This document shows, piece after piece, positions 11,901-25,175 of a stretch of DNA of 64,000 nt; the stretch's first letter is position 1; each line of letters begins with the position of its first letter. The notes below the pieces were generated by a model, which was given only the letters and a program-made list of their open reading frames with translations, ran no database searches and was not told where the DNA came from. The position numbers and the translations under genes were made by a program. Origin of the DNA: Saccharina japonica (Eukaryota > Sar > Phaeophyceae > Laminariales > Laminariaceae); NCBI GenBank assembly GCA_008828725.1, contig MEHQ01000067.1:655197-719196 (forward strand), given 5' to 3'.

Positions 11901-14900
11901 CCGCATTACTGCCCTGCGCTCAAACACGGTTGTTGAGTTCAAACCCGTGTAGATTGCTCCGCCATCACCACCGATTTCGCCGGCTTCCGCTGGAATATTC
12001 AATGCACCGAGCGGAGGGTCGAGGGGGTGTATGGCGCATGCTAAACCTTTTCCAAGACAGCTTAGGACGGTTTCGTTTTCTCTGCGCGACGGAAATCTTG
12101 GGTAACCGAGCCTAGCCGATTAGATGTGTCAAGCGGGAGATGCAACATTATTACACGATATATATGATTTCAAGATATACTACTGTAGGTACCTGGTAGA
12201 AAATTAGTCGCACTTTGTGGAGTTTCCTGGTGTGCAACCAGAGAGCAACGCAGGGTAACTAACTGTACCCGCCACGGAAACTGACATCTGGTGCATAAAA
12301 CGCCGAGCGCTGCGCAACGTAATTGCAAACAGACCTTTGGCAATATTAGACTCGAAGCGGCTCGTTCTTTTGAAGACTATATCACCAAAGTTGGCAATCG
12401 CGCCGCCGTATCCCCCGCTTTCCGCTTCATTTTCCGTGAATGTCGATAGACTTTTGAACTTCACTTCTCCGCCGGAGGCCACGCATATAGCTGCACCATA
12501 GCCCGCGTAGCCTCTCCCGTCCGTCAACGCTTTGTTTCCTGAGAAAACAACATCGTGCTCGAAGTCTACCTGTCCGTTGAGCAGTACGGGTACAACAGTT
12601 TTGACAATAAAGCAGTGTTACCATGTCTGGCGGAGGTGCGCTCAGCTGATGAGCATTCCGGCGTAAGTTTAGACGAAATACCGGGACAAACCAGAGCAAA
12701 ATAACACCCACCTAAGATATCGCCACTCGATGCGCCCACGAACGCATCAGCACCTACATAGTACCTGGTACCTGATGTACGTGAAGACATGCGAGGCATT
12801 TATCCGGAGCATACATTTAGACACGTGCCTCACCGCTGGCAGTTCCGCACCGCACCGCAGCTCAATATATATATATATATACAAGTAGGCGCGGCATGTC
12901 CAAGGCATAATGATGCTTTACCTTTCCACCAACGTATACCGCCCCCCCCGAGTACTCCGCGGCGACCGAATTGGACTGGAATGTCGTGGGCACCGAGAAC
13001 GTCGCGGATGAGCCGTTTCCCACATTGAACACCCCGCCGTCAGACTCCTGTTCCAATGTCCAAGCGAGAAATACGGCAAAACATCGGAACACGGTAACCA
13101 TGTGATATATGACTGTATTGGTCGCAGAGGCGCATCGGGAAAAATGGATGCACCCGAGAGCTCAGGCCGCCACGGTGGCCAGTTGGAAAACCTTACATAC
13201 GTCAGTCACCTCGATCGCTCCCTCTCCCGGACAAAACCATACCGGGCACCAGATACCAGATACCAGGTAGGTAAAACTTTGGGTCTTACAGGAGCAGTAC
13301 CTATCGACAAAGATGACTTACCATGCCAGCCAACCCGGTGAACGTGGCGGTGCCCATGGGTTCCTCGACGGCGAGGCTGAAGACAAACTTAGCCCCGCCT
13401 GTGATGTCGAAGCGCACGTTGGTGAACTTGGCGCTTTCGTTGTCGGATGTCACGCGGAACTTGTATGGCCCATCGATTTTGACGGTGGTCATCTGGGATC
13501 GAATGAGTGACGAGAAAACGTGCCACTGTCAGAGATCACACATGCCGTACTGTACGTACTGTACACATAAAGGGTGGTGGTGCATGCCGTGGAGAGGAGG
13601 GCGTCCTTGTGTGCATACAGTTTTCAGTCAATGTTGTTATATAAAAGCGTTGGTTGAGACATAGAAGTACAGCCCCCATGCCGAAAGCCAAGCATCACGT
13701 TCGACGCCCGTAGGTGGGGCTTTGGTCTCGTTTGTTGGGTGTCGCGTGTACCTCATTAGCGGGGGGGAGGCACGTGAAGGCCGAAACGTGGCGAACGTGG
13801 CCAAAACCGATTGAGAAGTGTCACGGCGGTAACCAGCCATCCTCTCAGTAACATAGGTGACATGGAACATGGCTTTATTCTCGTGTGTAGCTCAAAACCA
13901 TCCTGAGCGCGGCCCGATGCAGCAAAAACAAACAGAAAACCCCGCTGAAAGCTCAGCGTTCATTCGATTGAGAGTCGTCAATAAATTTGACCGACCATCC
14001 CGGAAACGTCAAGAGTCAACACGGAAGGTAGTGGACGCCAGGACAACCAATTTCGAACTGTAAACACACTCAGATCGTTGCAGATGCGGCACATGTCCAG
14101 ATGGGGACTGACGACTAGGGAAATAGGTTATGGCGGCACATGCCCAAGCTGTACTTAATGATCAAGGTATGTGCGTCACGATAACTAAACGATGTTACAG
14201 CCTCGTGCTCTTTTTGTTTCTGCTTTTGCTCTTGTTTTTGTTTTTGGTTTTGGTTTCGCATCTTCCTTGCCGTTGCTTGCCTCGACAATTCCGTTCGACC
14301 GTGTAATACCTCATCGGTGTCTCCCTTTGCCGTTCATTTCACGCTGTATTTCCTATATGTTAGTCCTGCCGAACCCTTTCCCCGCTCACCGCAAGGACTA
14401 ATTTTGATAAAGTAGTGGCCACTGATACTGAGGCATGGAGTTGAATTGAAGCTTTTGAGTTGTGCTTTTATCGACGATGCCAACGTTATCGCCCCCACCC
14501 TCTCCCCTCGCTGGCGATGTGGCCGTAGCTTGGGTTCTTCCGTTTCCAACAATACGTTTTTGCCTCGCGCCGCCCCCCTCCTCTCGCTCGAGAGATTGAG
14601 GTATGCGTAGCTTCGGCGTATACCGTTTTTCAAGCCCCTTGTGGATAGGTTCCGTTTTTCTCCCCTCTTTTGACGAACCTTCTTTAGATTTCATGGCCTC
14701 GCAGCGTAGAAATAAAGTGTGGGACAGGATTTTGACGAGCAACATGTTCGGTTAATGTTCAAGTTTCTGCACAATATTAAGCACGGCTCATCAGGGTGGG
14801 CTAGTGTTATCACATTTACCTGGAAGACCTGTCGAGGCCCCTAGCTTGTAATACGGGAAATTATGGCGAATTACTCGAAATACCTCCGTATTCATATGGG

Positions 14901-17900
14901 GAATAGGGCTTCGGGGTGAGGCAAGAGACGACCCCCACCTTCAGACCGTAGGACTTGGATAACATAATGTTACTCTTCTTTTGCCAAGCATACAACATGC
15001 GTGAGTTAAAATGTGAGACGTGCTAAACAAGCAAATTAATTTTTAATTGTTATTTTCTAATAACAAAACCACCCGGAACGACAAAAGCTACCCTCTGACC
15101 CTACCCATAAGAACTCTGCCCGAAAAACTTGCTGGGAAACATGGACCGGCTAGAGTAGTGCCGACTACGATCATTGTCAACTGTTCCCTCGTTTTGTAGT
15201 CTTGATGTCAGATGCATGTCAATCTACTGTAGACATCCATGTGATGAAGGCTGCTCATCTCCTTGTCTAGCCCGAAACCACAAGTGGTTTTGGCGCGGCC
15301 AACATGAAATTCATATAGTAATAGCTACGTAGCTGGTGTGCATGCTTGCTTTCTTCTTCTCGGGCATTGCCACAAGTACGAATGTCTCGACCAATGCACT
15401 TTGTCGATCTTTGGTACCCAGTCGCACCCATTATTATTTTAACGGCAGCGGCCAAAAACAGGTACACCTGGTCCGTTCGGGGCCAAAAATAGGTAATACT
15501 AAAATCAAGTTTAAAACGCACCCCACGAACCTGCCGTTCCTTGCAACGCAAAGTAGAGTTTTTTCATGTTCTTCGTGCTCGCCCGGTGGCTACGTATACG
15601 AATAGCTGCTACGTCGTATGAATAGTACGAGGAACGAACGCCTACTGCTGTATTCTCCCTTCTCAGCTTGCGACACCACTGGTATTCCAAGTCAACCACA
15701 ATCCCGAAGGGGAGCCTTCTATCTCGTATTATTTCGGCGGAGGTGTGCAGGCAGATACATATGTGTGTCGCTCGAATGACGTGTGGTGCGAGGTGTGAAG
15801 GGAGGAGGGGGTCTCCGCGTATGTCGGCATTTGAGTAGGGGGCATGGGGTGGAACTATGAAGGCCTCTGATTGGCTTAAAAACGACAAAAAAAAGTGAAA
15901 GTCAAGCAGAGTAGACAAAATCAGGTATACCTGGGTTTTAAAGAGGCAAAAACAGGTACAACGAGTTTTGGACCAATGGCAGGGCACGTGGAGTGCGTTT
16001 TTTACTTCATTTTAAGTATGTACCTGTTTTTGGCCGCAAACGGACCAGGTACACCTGTTTTTGGCCGCTGCCCTTATTTTAACCCGTAGCACGTACAGAA
16101 ATACGCTACTACAGCAGCAGTCTATATTTAAAAAAATAAAAAACAACAGCTGTGAGCTCGAGGATTTCGTCGAAGCTCATCTTTGTTAGATGAGTGTAAT
16201 ACTTCGATCGCGCGTACTTACGGATTTGATATGTCCTCATGTAGGATGTACATCCCGTATGAGGGGGACACAATCTGAGGCTGTAGAATTCAGGAAGTGT
16301 GTGTCTATTTGTGGGGGGAGAAATAATTAAATCAAATTAAAATTAAAATAAAAATAAAAATAATCCCGTATGAGGGGGACACAATCTGAGGCTGTAGAAT
16401 TCAGGAAGTGTGTGTCTATTTGTGGGGGGAGAAATAATCATGTACATATAATTTTAATTTTAATTTAATTTAAATTATTTCTCTCCCCACAAATAGACAC
16501 ACACTTTCTGCATTCTACAGCCTCAGATTGTGTCCCCCTCATACGGGATGTACATCCTACATGAGGACATATCAAATCCGTAAGTACGCGCGATCGAAGT
16601 ATCACGCTCATCTAACAAAGATGAGCTTCGACGAAATCCTCGAGCTCACAGCTGTTGTTTTTTTTTAATTTTTTAAATATGTAGAGCTATAAGAATACTA
16701 AAAATGATGGATAGCGACAAATCATGGAGTTTTTTTAAGGGCAAAGGTATCACTGGTCCGTTCCGGCCATAATTTAAATTAAAATTAAAATTAAACAGTC
16801 TGAAATAAACGTACCAGGTATACTATAGTGTTCCGACGAGTTACGTGATAGAGTGGTTCTACTATTTGTAGCATGTATGGTATATAAGAAGAGGTGTGCG
16901 AGGACAGGTTATGGAGTAAAACTTAAAAGCACCTGGATGAATTTAATTAATTAGTGATTTGGGTTTTTAATAGTAGGTAGGGAATAAAAAAAGGGTTTTT
17001 TTATCCCTTATAACTGTTAAAGGGGGGGGGGGGAAGACGCATAGAGACAGGGGTGTGAACCAATCAACCATGTTGACAGGACGTATGTTAAAATATAGTA
17101 TGAATTTTCAGGGGTTTTTGGGGTGAAATGTTTGTAACAAGTTGTTTGTTTTGGTTGTTTTTCTTCACATTAAACTCGTTTCAGTTGCTAATCCCTATAT
17201 AGTCTGATCTAGCAAGATCACGGCCCGTGGTCACAAAAGTGCTAGAGCCATCAGAGAATCCTAAAGAACACGTACACTTAGCAGGGAAAGGATACACAAG
17301 TCCGAAGAGGTACACCTAAAATCCCTACAGCATGTTATGCGTGTCCAAAACTGAACTACACGCCCGCAATCTCCATTCGACTACAGCAGCATCGCCCCCC
17401 CCCCCCCCTTCCCACTCTTTACCAATGAATTTGCCGACTACAGCGTAACTACTGTCTGAAGTGCTGTCTGTACAAAAACAAACGGTAGGCGTGGGAACAA
17501 GATGGAGCACGCAGCTGCTGTCTGAAGTGCTGCCAGAATGACAGTCCGCGGGCACAAAGTGAAAAAGAACAGCCAACCAAAGCCATCATGTCCATTGACA
17601 ATTACCCGAATCTATCCTGAACGGTCTGTGTTAGGCACAGCATTATAAACATCGACACTGATTAGGAATCGTTCCACATTGAAGGGGTCTACCACGATCA
17701 GGCACACAATGAAGGCACCCGGGGTGTCCGCGCCATCTCTGCCGCGTCTCTCTACAAAACCAGTGACGTCATCCACACCGACCCAACAACAACATTCGGG
17801 GGAAAAAGCGAAGAAGTTGTCAACAGAAAACAGAAAAACAAAAATGTTCGTCCGTCACGGGTCGATGTCGTCCGTGCTCCGGATCGCTTCTCCTGTGCGC

Positions 17901-20900
17901 TGCTGTGCTGCTGCGCCGGCGCGCTGCTGTGCTGCTGCTCAGGCGCGCCGCTCCGGTGCCGCTCGGCCAGTCCTAGCACGACCACACTCGACCCGCTCCG
18001 TCCGTACACGCTCTAGTGGTCAATCCAAGTCAATCAGACGATTTTATTATAACAGTATTATATTTTGCAGTATGTTCGTTGTCCTGATATTGCATATCAT
18101 ACGTTGCTGGTGTTTTATGGTTTCGTGAGGGCTGCGATCGTATGTATGTGTTGTTGGTGTTATACGATTTCGTGAAGGACATAGGTCTGTGGTTATTCTG
18201 AAACGGTGGTATCGAGGTCAACAACAATAACAGATGTTTAGGTTAGGGTGCGTGGCAGGGGGGGTGGGGAGAGGGGGTTAGTACGTAGGGTAGATGGTGG
18301 GGGATATATTGCAGCAGTCTATATATACCACCAGTACGTGGGGTTGTTCTTCATCTTTCCGTGCGTACCATACCATGTAAAACGCAGCCTTAGCGATTTA
18401 AAACTGATGACGAGGTACTGTATACCGATTCCAACAGGAGAGTAGCTCGCTCATGACAAGCTTTTGGCACTACACCGAGATATTCGCGGCCAAGCCTTCA
18501 AAATCGCGCTTTTCTATACAGCAGTATATGAATTGCGCGTCCTTTGGTCTAAATCATGCAATGCATGGCATCGATTATCAGCCCCGTCGGGCATGGTCGA
18601 ACACTTAGTTGCTATGATACCTGGTACAGATTGCAATGCCAATATCGATGGTATATTTCATGATACATCTACAGTACAGGACACCTCATAAGAAACAGGC
18701 AAATGAAAAAGCCAGGCTGATATTTAGAGGAAAATAATAAATTCGGGAGTCTTTATCTTGAAGTTGGTGTAGAAAGCACCCTTTCTCAAATAAGAAATCC
18801 AGCCTGGACCAGACTTATTGTTTATCCTTACGTAGGTGTCCTGTAACAGTAATAGAGCATTACCTGGTATACCACAAGGAGTGTACTGTTGAAGTGATGT
18901 TGCGACCTGATGCCGACACTACTGGGTTTATTGACTGCCTTAATATAGCTTTTCTACTACGGCGGTCGTGCCACAACCCAATTACTTACGTGGTATAGTT
19001 TACATATCTACTACAACAGCACGGTTTAGGCATAATAACCAGGTACGGTACCGATTGGTTGTATACAGTCTAGCATTCCAGGGAATTCGTATCAGAATGA
19101 GGATATAACCGTTATACCTGGTAATAAATTTGAGGACATCCGTATATCCATACTAAACTATGATAAGTTGCCGCAAAATATTCACTTTGCTACCCTAACG
19201 TTCGCCCATATTTTGGACTGCGGTTCAGCTCTACGGCGGGTCTCCTTTTGCACCGTACCGTAGCTACAGTAAGTACCTCCGACAGTTTCATTATGTATCC
19301 GTAGTATTTATACCGTGGGACCGTTTCCCAGTGATATCTGTACTGACACCATTATTAGCAGTATTATTTCTATTGCCACCATGTCCAGTAATCTGTGTGT
19401 ATTGAAACCATTTATTTGCAGTAATCGTTGTATTGACGCCATTTAATTTGCAGTAATATGTATGTTGGCACCGTCCCGGGGCGTGCTCTTAAATGCGTGC
19501 CTGTGGGCGCAACAAAATCAATGCCGCCCGTAACTGGCCGTACATCCTTCCCCTCTAATCGTAGCTACGCATGTTTTATAGTATTATTATTGGGACCTCC
19601 TGTGTCTCACAGCTACTTCGGGGTTATATTTCTTGTACTTTGTAAGCATGTACGAAAAACAATAGGCAATGAGGGCTTGCCTCGACCTCGACAGTGTTGA
19701 GTCTTGCCAGCGATCTTGACTTGGAGATGGATGAGCTCGTCGGAAAATTGTTGTGGGAAAGGAATTACCTGATGCATGTAAGGCATCGAAACGTGCAGGC
19801 CGCACAAAACATGCGGCTGGTACAAGCCTGCTCTTTCTAGATCAACAACGTCTATATATCAACGGCATGTATGTGTGTTGGCACAATCAATCTAAAAATA
19901 AAATAAAATGCTGCAGTCGAAGCGACATCTGTATGTCTGAGCAACTAAGTGGCATTCATTGCATGTGCGCGTGCGTGTGTTGCGCGCGTGTGCCGCTGTG
20001 TGTGCTGTCTTCATATTACACTCGGTTCTTTCTTCCCAACGTGTGTCAGCAACCTTGTTGTGTTGACGCTAGCCTGACATTATTTTTTATCTTCTGTTTA
20101 ACAGGCCGCGCCTGCCTGTGGTTTAAGTGCCCGTCTTAGAACCCATCACACTGCATATATATAGCGTATTTCATACTAATTATTAATAGGTACTTGATTA
20201 GACGAGGTTTTCACCTGCCTTCCAGTGAATGAACACTACCTGGCAGTATATACGTTGCGCTGAGTGGAATACGCAGAGGAATTATTTGAAGCATTATGGG
20301 TACTTTCGACGTGACTCGACGAATGGTAGAAGTGTTGTGTTACTTGATCCCGAGACGACGAAATAATAACGGACTTGGTGAGAGCCATTACCAAAATAGC
20401 GGCACTACAAAGCATCTGCATTATACCCATGGTATTCTGTAGTTTATAGGTGACCAAGCTACGGATAGGTTCAGCTCGCTGCTCGTTTTTTGCGGAAAAC
20501 GCAAGATCGAGGGTATCGTGCGCTGTCCCGCCGCATCATATAGATATCGTCGCCTTAAAGATCAGCCGGACGATGTCAGCCTTCTGCGCGATAACTTTTG
20601 CCGGGTCCTCTTTTTAAAACACGCCTCAAAGTGAATTTCCCCCCCACAGCGTCCAAGGCTTCTCCTGTACGTTGCTGTGCTGTTCGCGAACCGCGGAGCC
20701 TGAGAGAAGACACAACCTTGCATTCTTCAGTCACGGCCGGGAGCGCCTTGGGCTGTTTGGGTTGAATAGTTTTCCTTTATCGCTCTCTTACTATTAAATA
20801 GCAGCTGGTAGGGTTGGTCTCTACATCTATCTTACGTCCCTCCTCGTTGTTTGCAACGAACTTGTAGCATCATGTCCTTCCTCTCCTATTTTTGTTGTTG

Positions 20901-22816
20901 CGCTATAAGACCGCTGCCGTCCTTTAGTCGAAACTTAGATTCATATATAGATTCGGGCTCTGAAAGCAGAGAACCAAGAGAGCCGCCCTTACCCTCGCCA
21001 CAACTGCACCCGTAATCTAAACATGGGGTCGGCAATTCCGTCGCTTCGATCCACGTTCAGCAGGACTTGCTCACGGCATACCTGGTACTCAATACCACTG
21101 TGCGCTTGCCTGTTGGTACCGCCCTTGTCCCTGAAATGTCGTACACTGTCTGCTGTACGTACATACATACGTACACCATACTACCCTGGTACACATTCTA
21201 CCGGAATTCTAACCGACAAGCAATCTCCAATCTATCTATGACCATGATGTGTTTCATCGTGAAAAACACCGTCCGTGTAAAGTGCAAAGGCTTTGCGGAT
21301 ATCCTATTATAATAATATAAATAACTATGGGGTACAGTAGGACGGTAGGGCCCTTAGAGGTCATACCCCATCGTATCATACTGCTTTAGGAATAAACTAA
21401 TTGAAATACAGTATACCATCGAATGTACTGTTATATCAAAACCATCCCTTCAACCATCGAGGCGACCGCCTGGTATTCACTGCGATTGTAGTTTCGTGTT
21501 TTCGTCATGTCACATTTCGTAGTTTTGTTTTCCTCTTTCTATTTACCGATACAGCATCCATGCACGAAATGTACCGTACCTGGTACAGCAGTGTAGTGCA
21601 GGGATGTTCTTACAGTAATCTTACATAGTGTCCTTGTCATCCGACAATGTATGTGTAACACGAAAGAGCTTCAACATTGATCACTCTTAGCACTCCAAAA
21701 GAAGAAAACCACAACAACAAAAAATAGCTCTCTGCACTCACTGTAAGTCTACTCCCTTCTGTATACCAGGTAACAATTTCCGGCGTGGGCTGTGTCTGCT
21801 CCATTTGCTGTCCTTACTCCTTTCTTCCTACCAGTACTCTTATTTCCTATTATAGATCTTAAGTTGCATCGATAGTATGTTTCATGACGAGCCCTTGGCG
21901 GCGATGATTAACTTGTCGTGCCAGGCATGTAATACTGCAATGCACCGTAACAGCAACGTGAAAATCCGTCATTATTAGGATGCCGCAGGTATTATAAGCT
22001 AGCTGCAGGTGAACGAGCGAGAGGACGTGGAAATGAAGGATTTCCCAGATGCGTGGGTGGCTATTGAAGTAGAAGTAGTAACACCATGCACAACAGGAGG
22101 AGTATACCCTACAAATCGTGTGATTTGTTTTTGATAACAGTCGACCCGACGAATGGAGCGACTTCCAAACTGTTTTGGCAGACGAAGCCCCATACCTTAC
22201 CTCCATACGGGTCCATCTCAAGGTCTCAATACCGTACTTGAGCAACTATCTCGCATGCGGGGAGCACATGTTAGCCCACTAACTGTTGCGCTACAGCTAG
22301 CTGTAACGTTCACACGAGCGTGTAGGAGACGAGTTGGAAACCTCTCCTGGCATTGCAATGCTTCCCTCTATGCTCCTACTGCCTATGCATATGCACACCT
22401 CCTCCTGCGATCTGGCTTCCCTCAGACTACTGTACCCCCGCCGAACCCTTGGGCGACCCGGACCAACAAACTTACACACATTAAAATTGCTATACTGCAC
22501 TACTGTAGTACAGCATATAAAATCGCGCATGTAGATCCCTACAAACGAGACGGTGCCCGAGAGGAAACGCGTGCATGCATGCATGCATCCATCCACCAGT
22601 GCTCACCTGATCACACTTGAAGCCGGTCGCGTCGGCGAGGAACACGTTAACATCCTCGGTCATGGAGCCGGTGGGAATGTGGCGCACGCCCGAGCAGTCA
22701 AATATCGTGAGTTCAAGGGCTGAGGCGAACATCGATGATGATGATGGTGAACATCCTCCCGCTGTCAGGGCGACGGCGGCAGCAAACGCATGGAAGCGGG
22801 ACGCTAGAGGCGCCAT
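8979..22816 (-). CDS. Gene A: secreted PMP-like beta-helix repeat protein, 8 exons
   Basis: The exons, in order, are 22607-22816, 13322-13492, 12922-13047, 12335-12569, 11811-11989, 11499-11594, 9489-9563 and 8979-9035 (TAA stop). All introns are GT-AG; intron 4 is phase 1 and the rest are phase 0. The product is 382 aa. Residues 1-21 form a hydrophobic, Ala-rich signal peptide, followed by a Ser-rich stretch. Residues about 128-364 carry FxxN (150, 178, 213, 241) and GGA[I/L/V] (161, 224, 257, 284, 340) motifs. These are the signature of chlamydial polymorphic outer membrane protein repeats, known to build a right-handed beta-helix. Cys41, Cys68, Cys368 and Cys380 are conserved in gene B. 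The likely site is the cell surface or wall; the ligand is unknown. Every exon length equals that of gene B, which argues strongly for the model. Intron 1 is 9.1 kb and intron 6 is 1.9 kb, both expanded by repeats. Adhesion or recognition would be a guess. Confidence 0.85.
9935..11125. repeat. ACTTCCATGGAAGT-type palindromic arrays in intron 6 of gene A
   Basis: Clusters at about 9935-10115, 10255-10325 and 10535-11125 repeat a self-complementary core, ACTTCCATGGAAGT, and close variants about every 12 to 16 bp. Between the clusters lie a CATGGCA-type array (10345-10515) and a short core (about 10125-10205, GCCTGATCCCACCC with TTTGGTACCCTG). The core matches sequences at 40.2, 58.2 and 59.9 kb. 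These arrays account for most of the extra length of intron 6 relative to gene B. Confidence 0.7.
15444..16073. mobile_element. 630-bp terminal-inverted-repeat element with 10-bp target duplication
   Basis: Inverted ends start GGCAGCGGCCAAAAACAGGT and match over about 32 bp with one or two changes. The element is bracketed by TTATTTTAAC at 15434-15443 and again at 16074-16083, a 10-bp target duplication. Length, ends and duplication suggest a non-autonomous Mutator-like (9 to 10 bp) or less likely hAT-like (8 bp) DNA transposon. A minus-strand frame across the element has no transposase features. A degraded end of the same type may be present at about 16735-16775. Confidence 0.7.
16130..16680. 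mobile_element. 550-bp near-perfect palindromic element (R family), full copy
   Basis: Left arm (about 16135-16330) and right arm (about 16470-16675) are inverted copies. Each runs from an A/T tail next to AACAGCTGTGAGCTCGAGGA, through GCGCGTACTTACGGATT and GATGTACATCCCGTATGAGG, to GTGTGTCTATTTGTGGGG. The left arm's inner 75 bp are duplicated in tandem around 16362-16440, before an A/T-rich centre. Single arms of the same family occur at about 38120-38285 and 41784-41990, so it is dispersed. No coding frame is present. Confidence 0.7.
19330..19472. repeat. Minisatellite, about 30-bp units
   Basis: About five units begin CAGTAAT(A/C) or CAGTATTA and end in a (T)TGxCACCAT- or TTGACGCCAT-like segment, each 26 to 33 bp. 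It lies in intron 1 of gene A. No function is apparent. Confidence 0.55.
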
Positions 22817-24384
22817 TGGGTTATGGATATGGGTGCTGGTACACTGGTACACTGGTACGCCCGGCACGTTGCTGATGTGAGTGTGGTGGCGCGTGGACAC
22901 TAGGCCCTCTTTGAGAGAAGACAAGTACTGCGTGTACCAGGCAGCTGCAGATTGAGTGATTGATGCGCTTTGGGGTGGGGCTTGATGAGAGCAATTGTGG
23001 AGTGCGGGGCGGCAGCTGTTCCTGCTGTTGATGTACTGCAATGAGGGGAGCTAAGTGTACTGCTGCCACAGTTGAGGGGGTCACTGCTGCTGTGTACGAG
23101 ACGAATAAGAACTGTAGCCCTAACCCTACCTACTACTGACTGTTGTAGCTCTAAGCCAATGAAACCCGACCAACCATTGGTTAGCAATAGCCCCCGTTTG
23201 TCTCGTACAACGTGTGTGCCAACCATAGTACTCTCGAATAGAGTGGCAAGCTCAACTGACTGCACTTGAACTATGATGTTTGTATGAGTGCAAGTAGCAT
23301 CTATCTACGTACAGTGGTACAACTATGCTGTGTTCTATGGTGTATGATCTCCGTTTGTTGCATGACGAAAAGGCTACAAACAGTAGTAGATAGATGTAGA
23401 GTAAAAACACGTTGTATCTCCATTTCACTACGTACGAAAACACGTAATGTTCGTAGCGTGATGTTACTATTAATATGTAGAACGCGCGCGACGGAAACAT
23501 GATGCAGCCACGCTGCTGACCAATCATTTTCGTCGACTCACAGCTACTGATATGATGTAGCTGTCGCTTTTGTAAATAATATGAATACGAGGAATGTATG
23601 ATGTGCATTTATTTGCATCATCGTACATATTTATATTCATATATGAGTGCTGTGACGCGGCCTCTCTGTTTCTCCGTACATATTTTGTACTGGTTGGTAT
23701 GATATACAAAATGCATTCGTATACCTGGTATATATTGACATTCAAGTAACATCAAGTACGTTTGTCTTTTCTTTACGACGTATATTGTCCTAATTACGGT
23801 ATACCGCCGTGATGATACGTAGTTCACCGAAAACTCACCCCAAACTCCGCCTACACAAGAAGACGGAATTGATACAGAAGAAGACGGAATTGACCGAAGA
23901 CAAGACTGCGACAAACGCCCCCCAACAGCAGTTACCTGTATGGAGCCCTTACTTAGACAAATTGCGTGTCCGCCTGAACGCCTATACTTGATCTCGCCCC
24001 CTCCCCCCTCCACACAAAATGATCGTACTATCTCACAGGTACTGCACAGGTACTGCACAGGTACTGCAGTTGGCCGGGGCACCGCTGTACCAATGCAATA
24101 CTTGTGGGCAGGCATATGGTCGAATATCGATACACTGGCCCCTCCCTGCCCACAGCTTGATTTAGGCGCCGCGCTGGCCGTTTCTGGCGCTCAAGGGGCC
24201 GACCCATGCGTCATGCTATTAATAGTCATGTGGCCTCTTCGCCCAGCGTGGTCGTAAAACACGCCAAACCCTTCAGCTAGAATAATGCCGAGATCCTCCG
24301 CGGAAGAACTTCTGGGGTCGGAACACCCTGCGGTTGTGTGCCCTATTTTGCAGCTGTCACGGCCCATTTTGGCCGTGCATCATT
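22817..24384. other. Upstream flank of gene A
   Basis: The 5' side of gene A contains a 10-bp tandem repeat just above the start codon (about 22838-22862, TGGTACAC units), a short telomere-like CCCTAACCCTA (23119), a 21-bp duplication at about 23857-23900 and three 13-bp GGTACTGCACA units at about 24027-24066. No TATA-like promoter could be assigned with confidence, and no gene was recognised. Confidence 0.35.
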
Positions 24385-25175
24385 TGTATTTGTGGGATCT
24401 CCTGGGATCGTGGGAGCATGGGTAGGATCTCGGGGCTCCCGTGGGTGTACCATGTGTACCATATGGGATGCCACGAAATCCGACCATGACATATCATGGC
24501 ATCCCCCGTGACTTCGCATAGGAACCCGACATTAATATCGTGGGACTCTACGCTAGTTCCTAAGGGAGTAGATTCCTCTGGAATCCCACGACACTCATCT
24601 ATATTCTTTTTGAGAGTTCACCACATAATTCAGTTCGTGTATTTTCAACAATTGCAGCATTTCATGGAACCCGTGAATGCTATGTAATACGGGATCCCAC
24701 GTCACGCGTTTCCCACACGGTACCACAAGATCATTTGCATGCCTATGGGTTCCCGTGAAATCCCAAAAATTCGCACCCACGAGTTTCCGCGAGCTCCCGC
24801 GAGCTCTCGTGTGACCCCGCGAAACTCTCGCGAAACCCTCCTTGTCTCGAGTTTTTGTTGCCGCACGTTTCCACAAATTCACACGAATCTCCACGAGTTC
24901 CCGTGTGATCCTGCCAGTTCCAGCAATAATTATGACCCTAACCCTAGCCCCTTCCGGCGTAGGCGTCCCACGGTAATTTTGTCGAGAATTCCCATGTCTG
25001 TGGCATCCCGCTAAAGCCAGCGAGATGCAATGTGGAATCCCACCGGACACAAATAAAGGTATCTCGCGGCATCCCACCAAATCCCACCTGGGATCTTGCA
25101 TCATACCATAATAGAAAGCCGCGGAATCCCACGGGTTCCGGTAACATCCCATTGGATTTCCCACGGGAACCCGAC
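24385..25175. repeat. GGGATCCCACG-type palindromic array
   Basis: Dense, degenerate units with cores such as GGGATCCCACG, CCCGTGG, CCCGCGAG and AATCCCAC repeat about every 11 to 14 bp in three blocks (about 24385-24600, 24700-24930 and 24985-25175). A telomere-like CCCTAACCCTA sits at about 24932. The spacing and self-complementary cores match the other array families in the window, but the core sequence differs. Confidence 0.6.

Larger units (their letters stand above)
13493..22606 (-). other. Intron 1 of gene A (9.1 kb)
   Basis: No exon with family motifs was found between exon 1 and exon 2, and exon 1 joins exon 2 in phase 0 as in gene B. The intron holds a 630-bp inverted-repeat transposon (15444-16073), a 550-bp palindromic element (16130-16680), a 30-bp-unit minisatellite (19330-19472) and many TACC(A/T)GGTA sites. 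The rest has scattered simple sequence (14-bp C run at about 17395-17408, G run at about 17023-17033) and short frames with no recognisable content. Confidence 0.6.
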
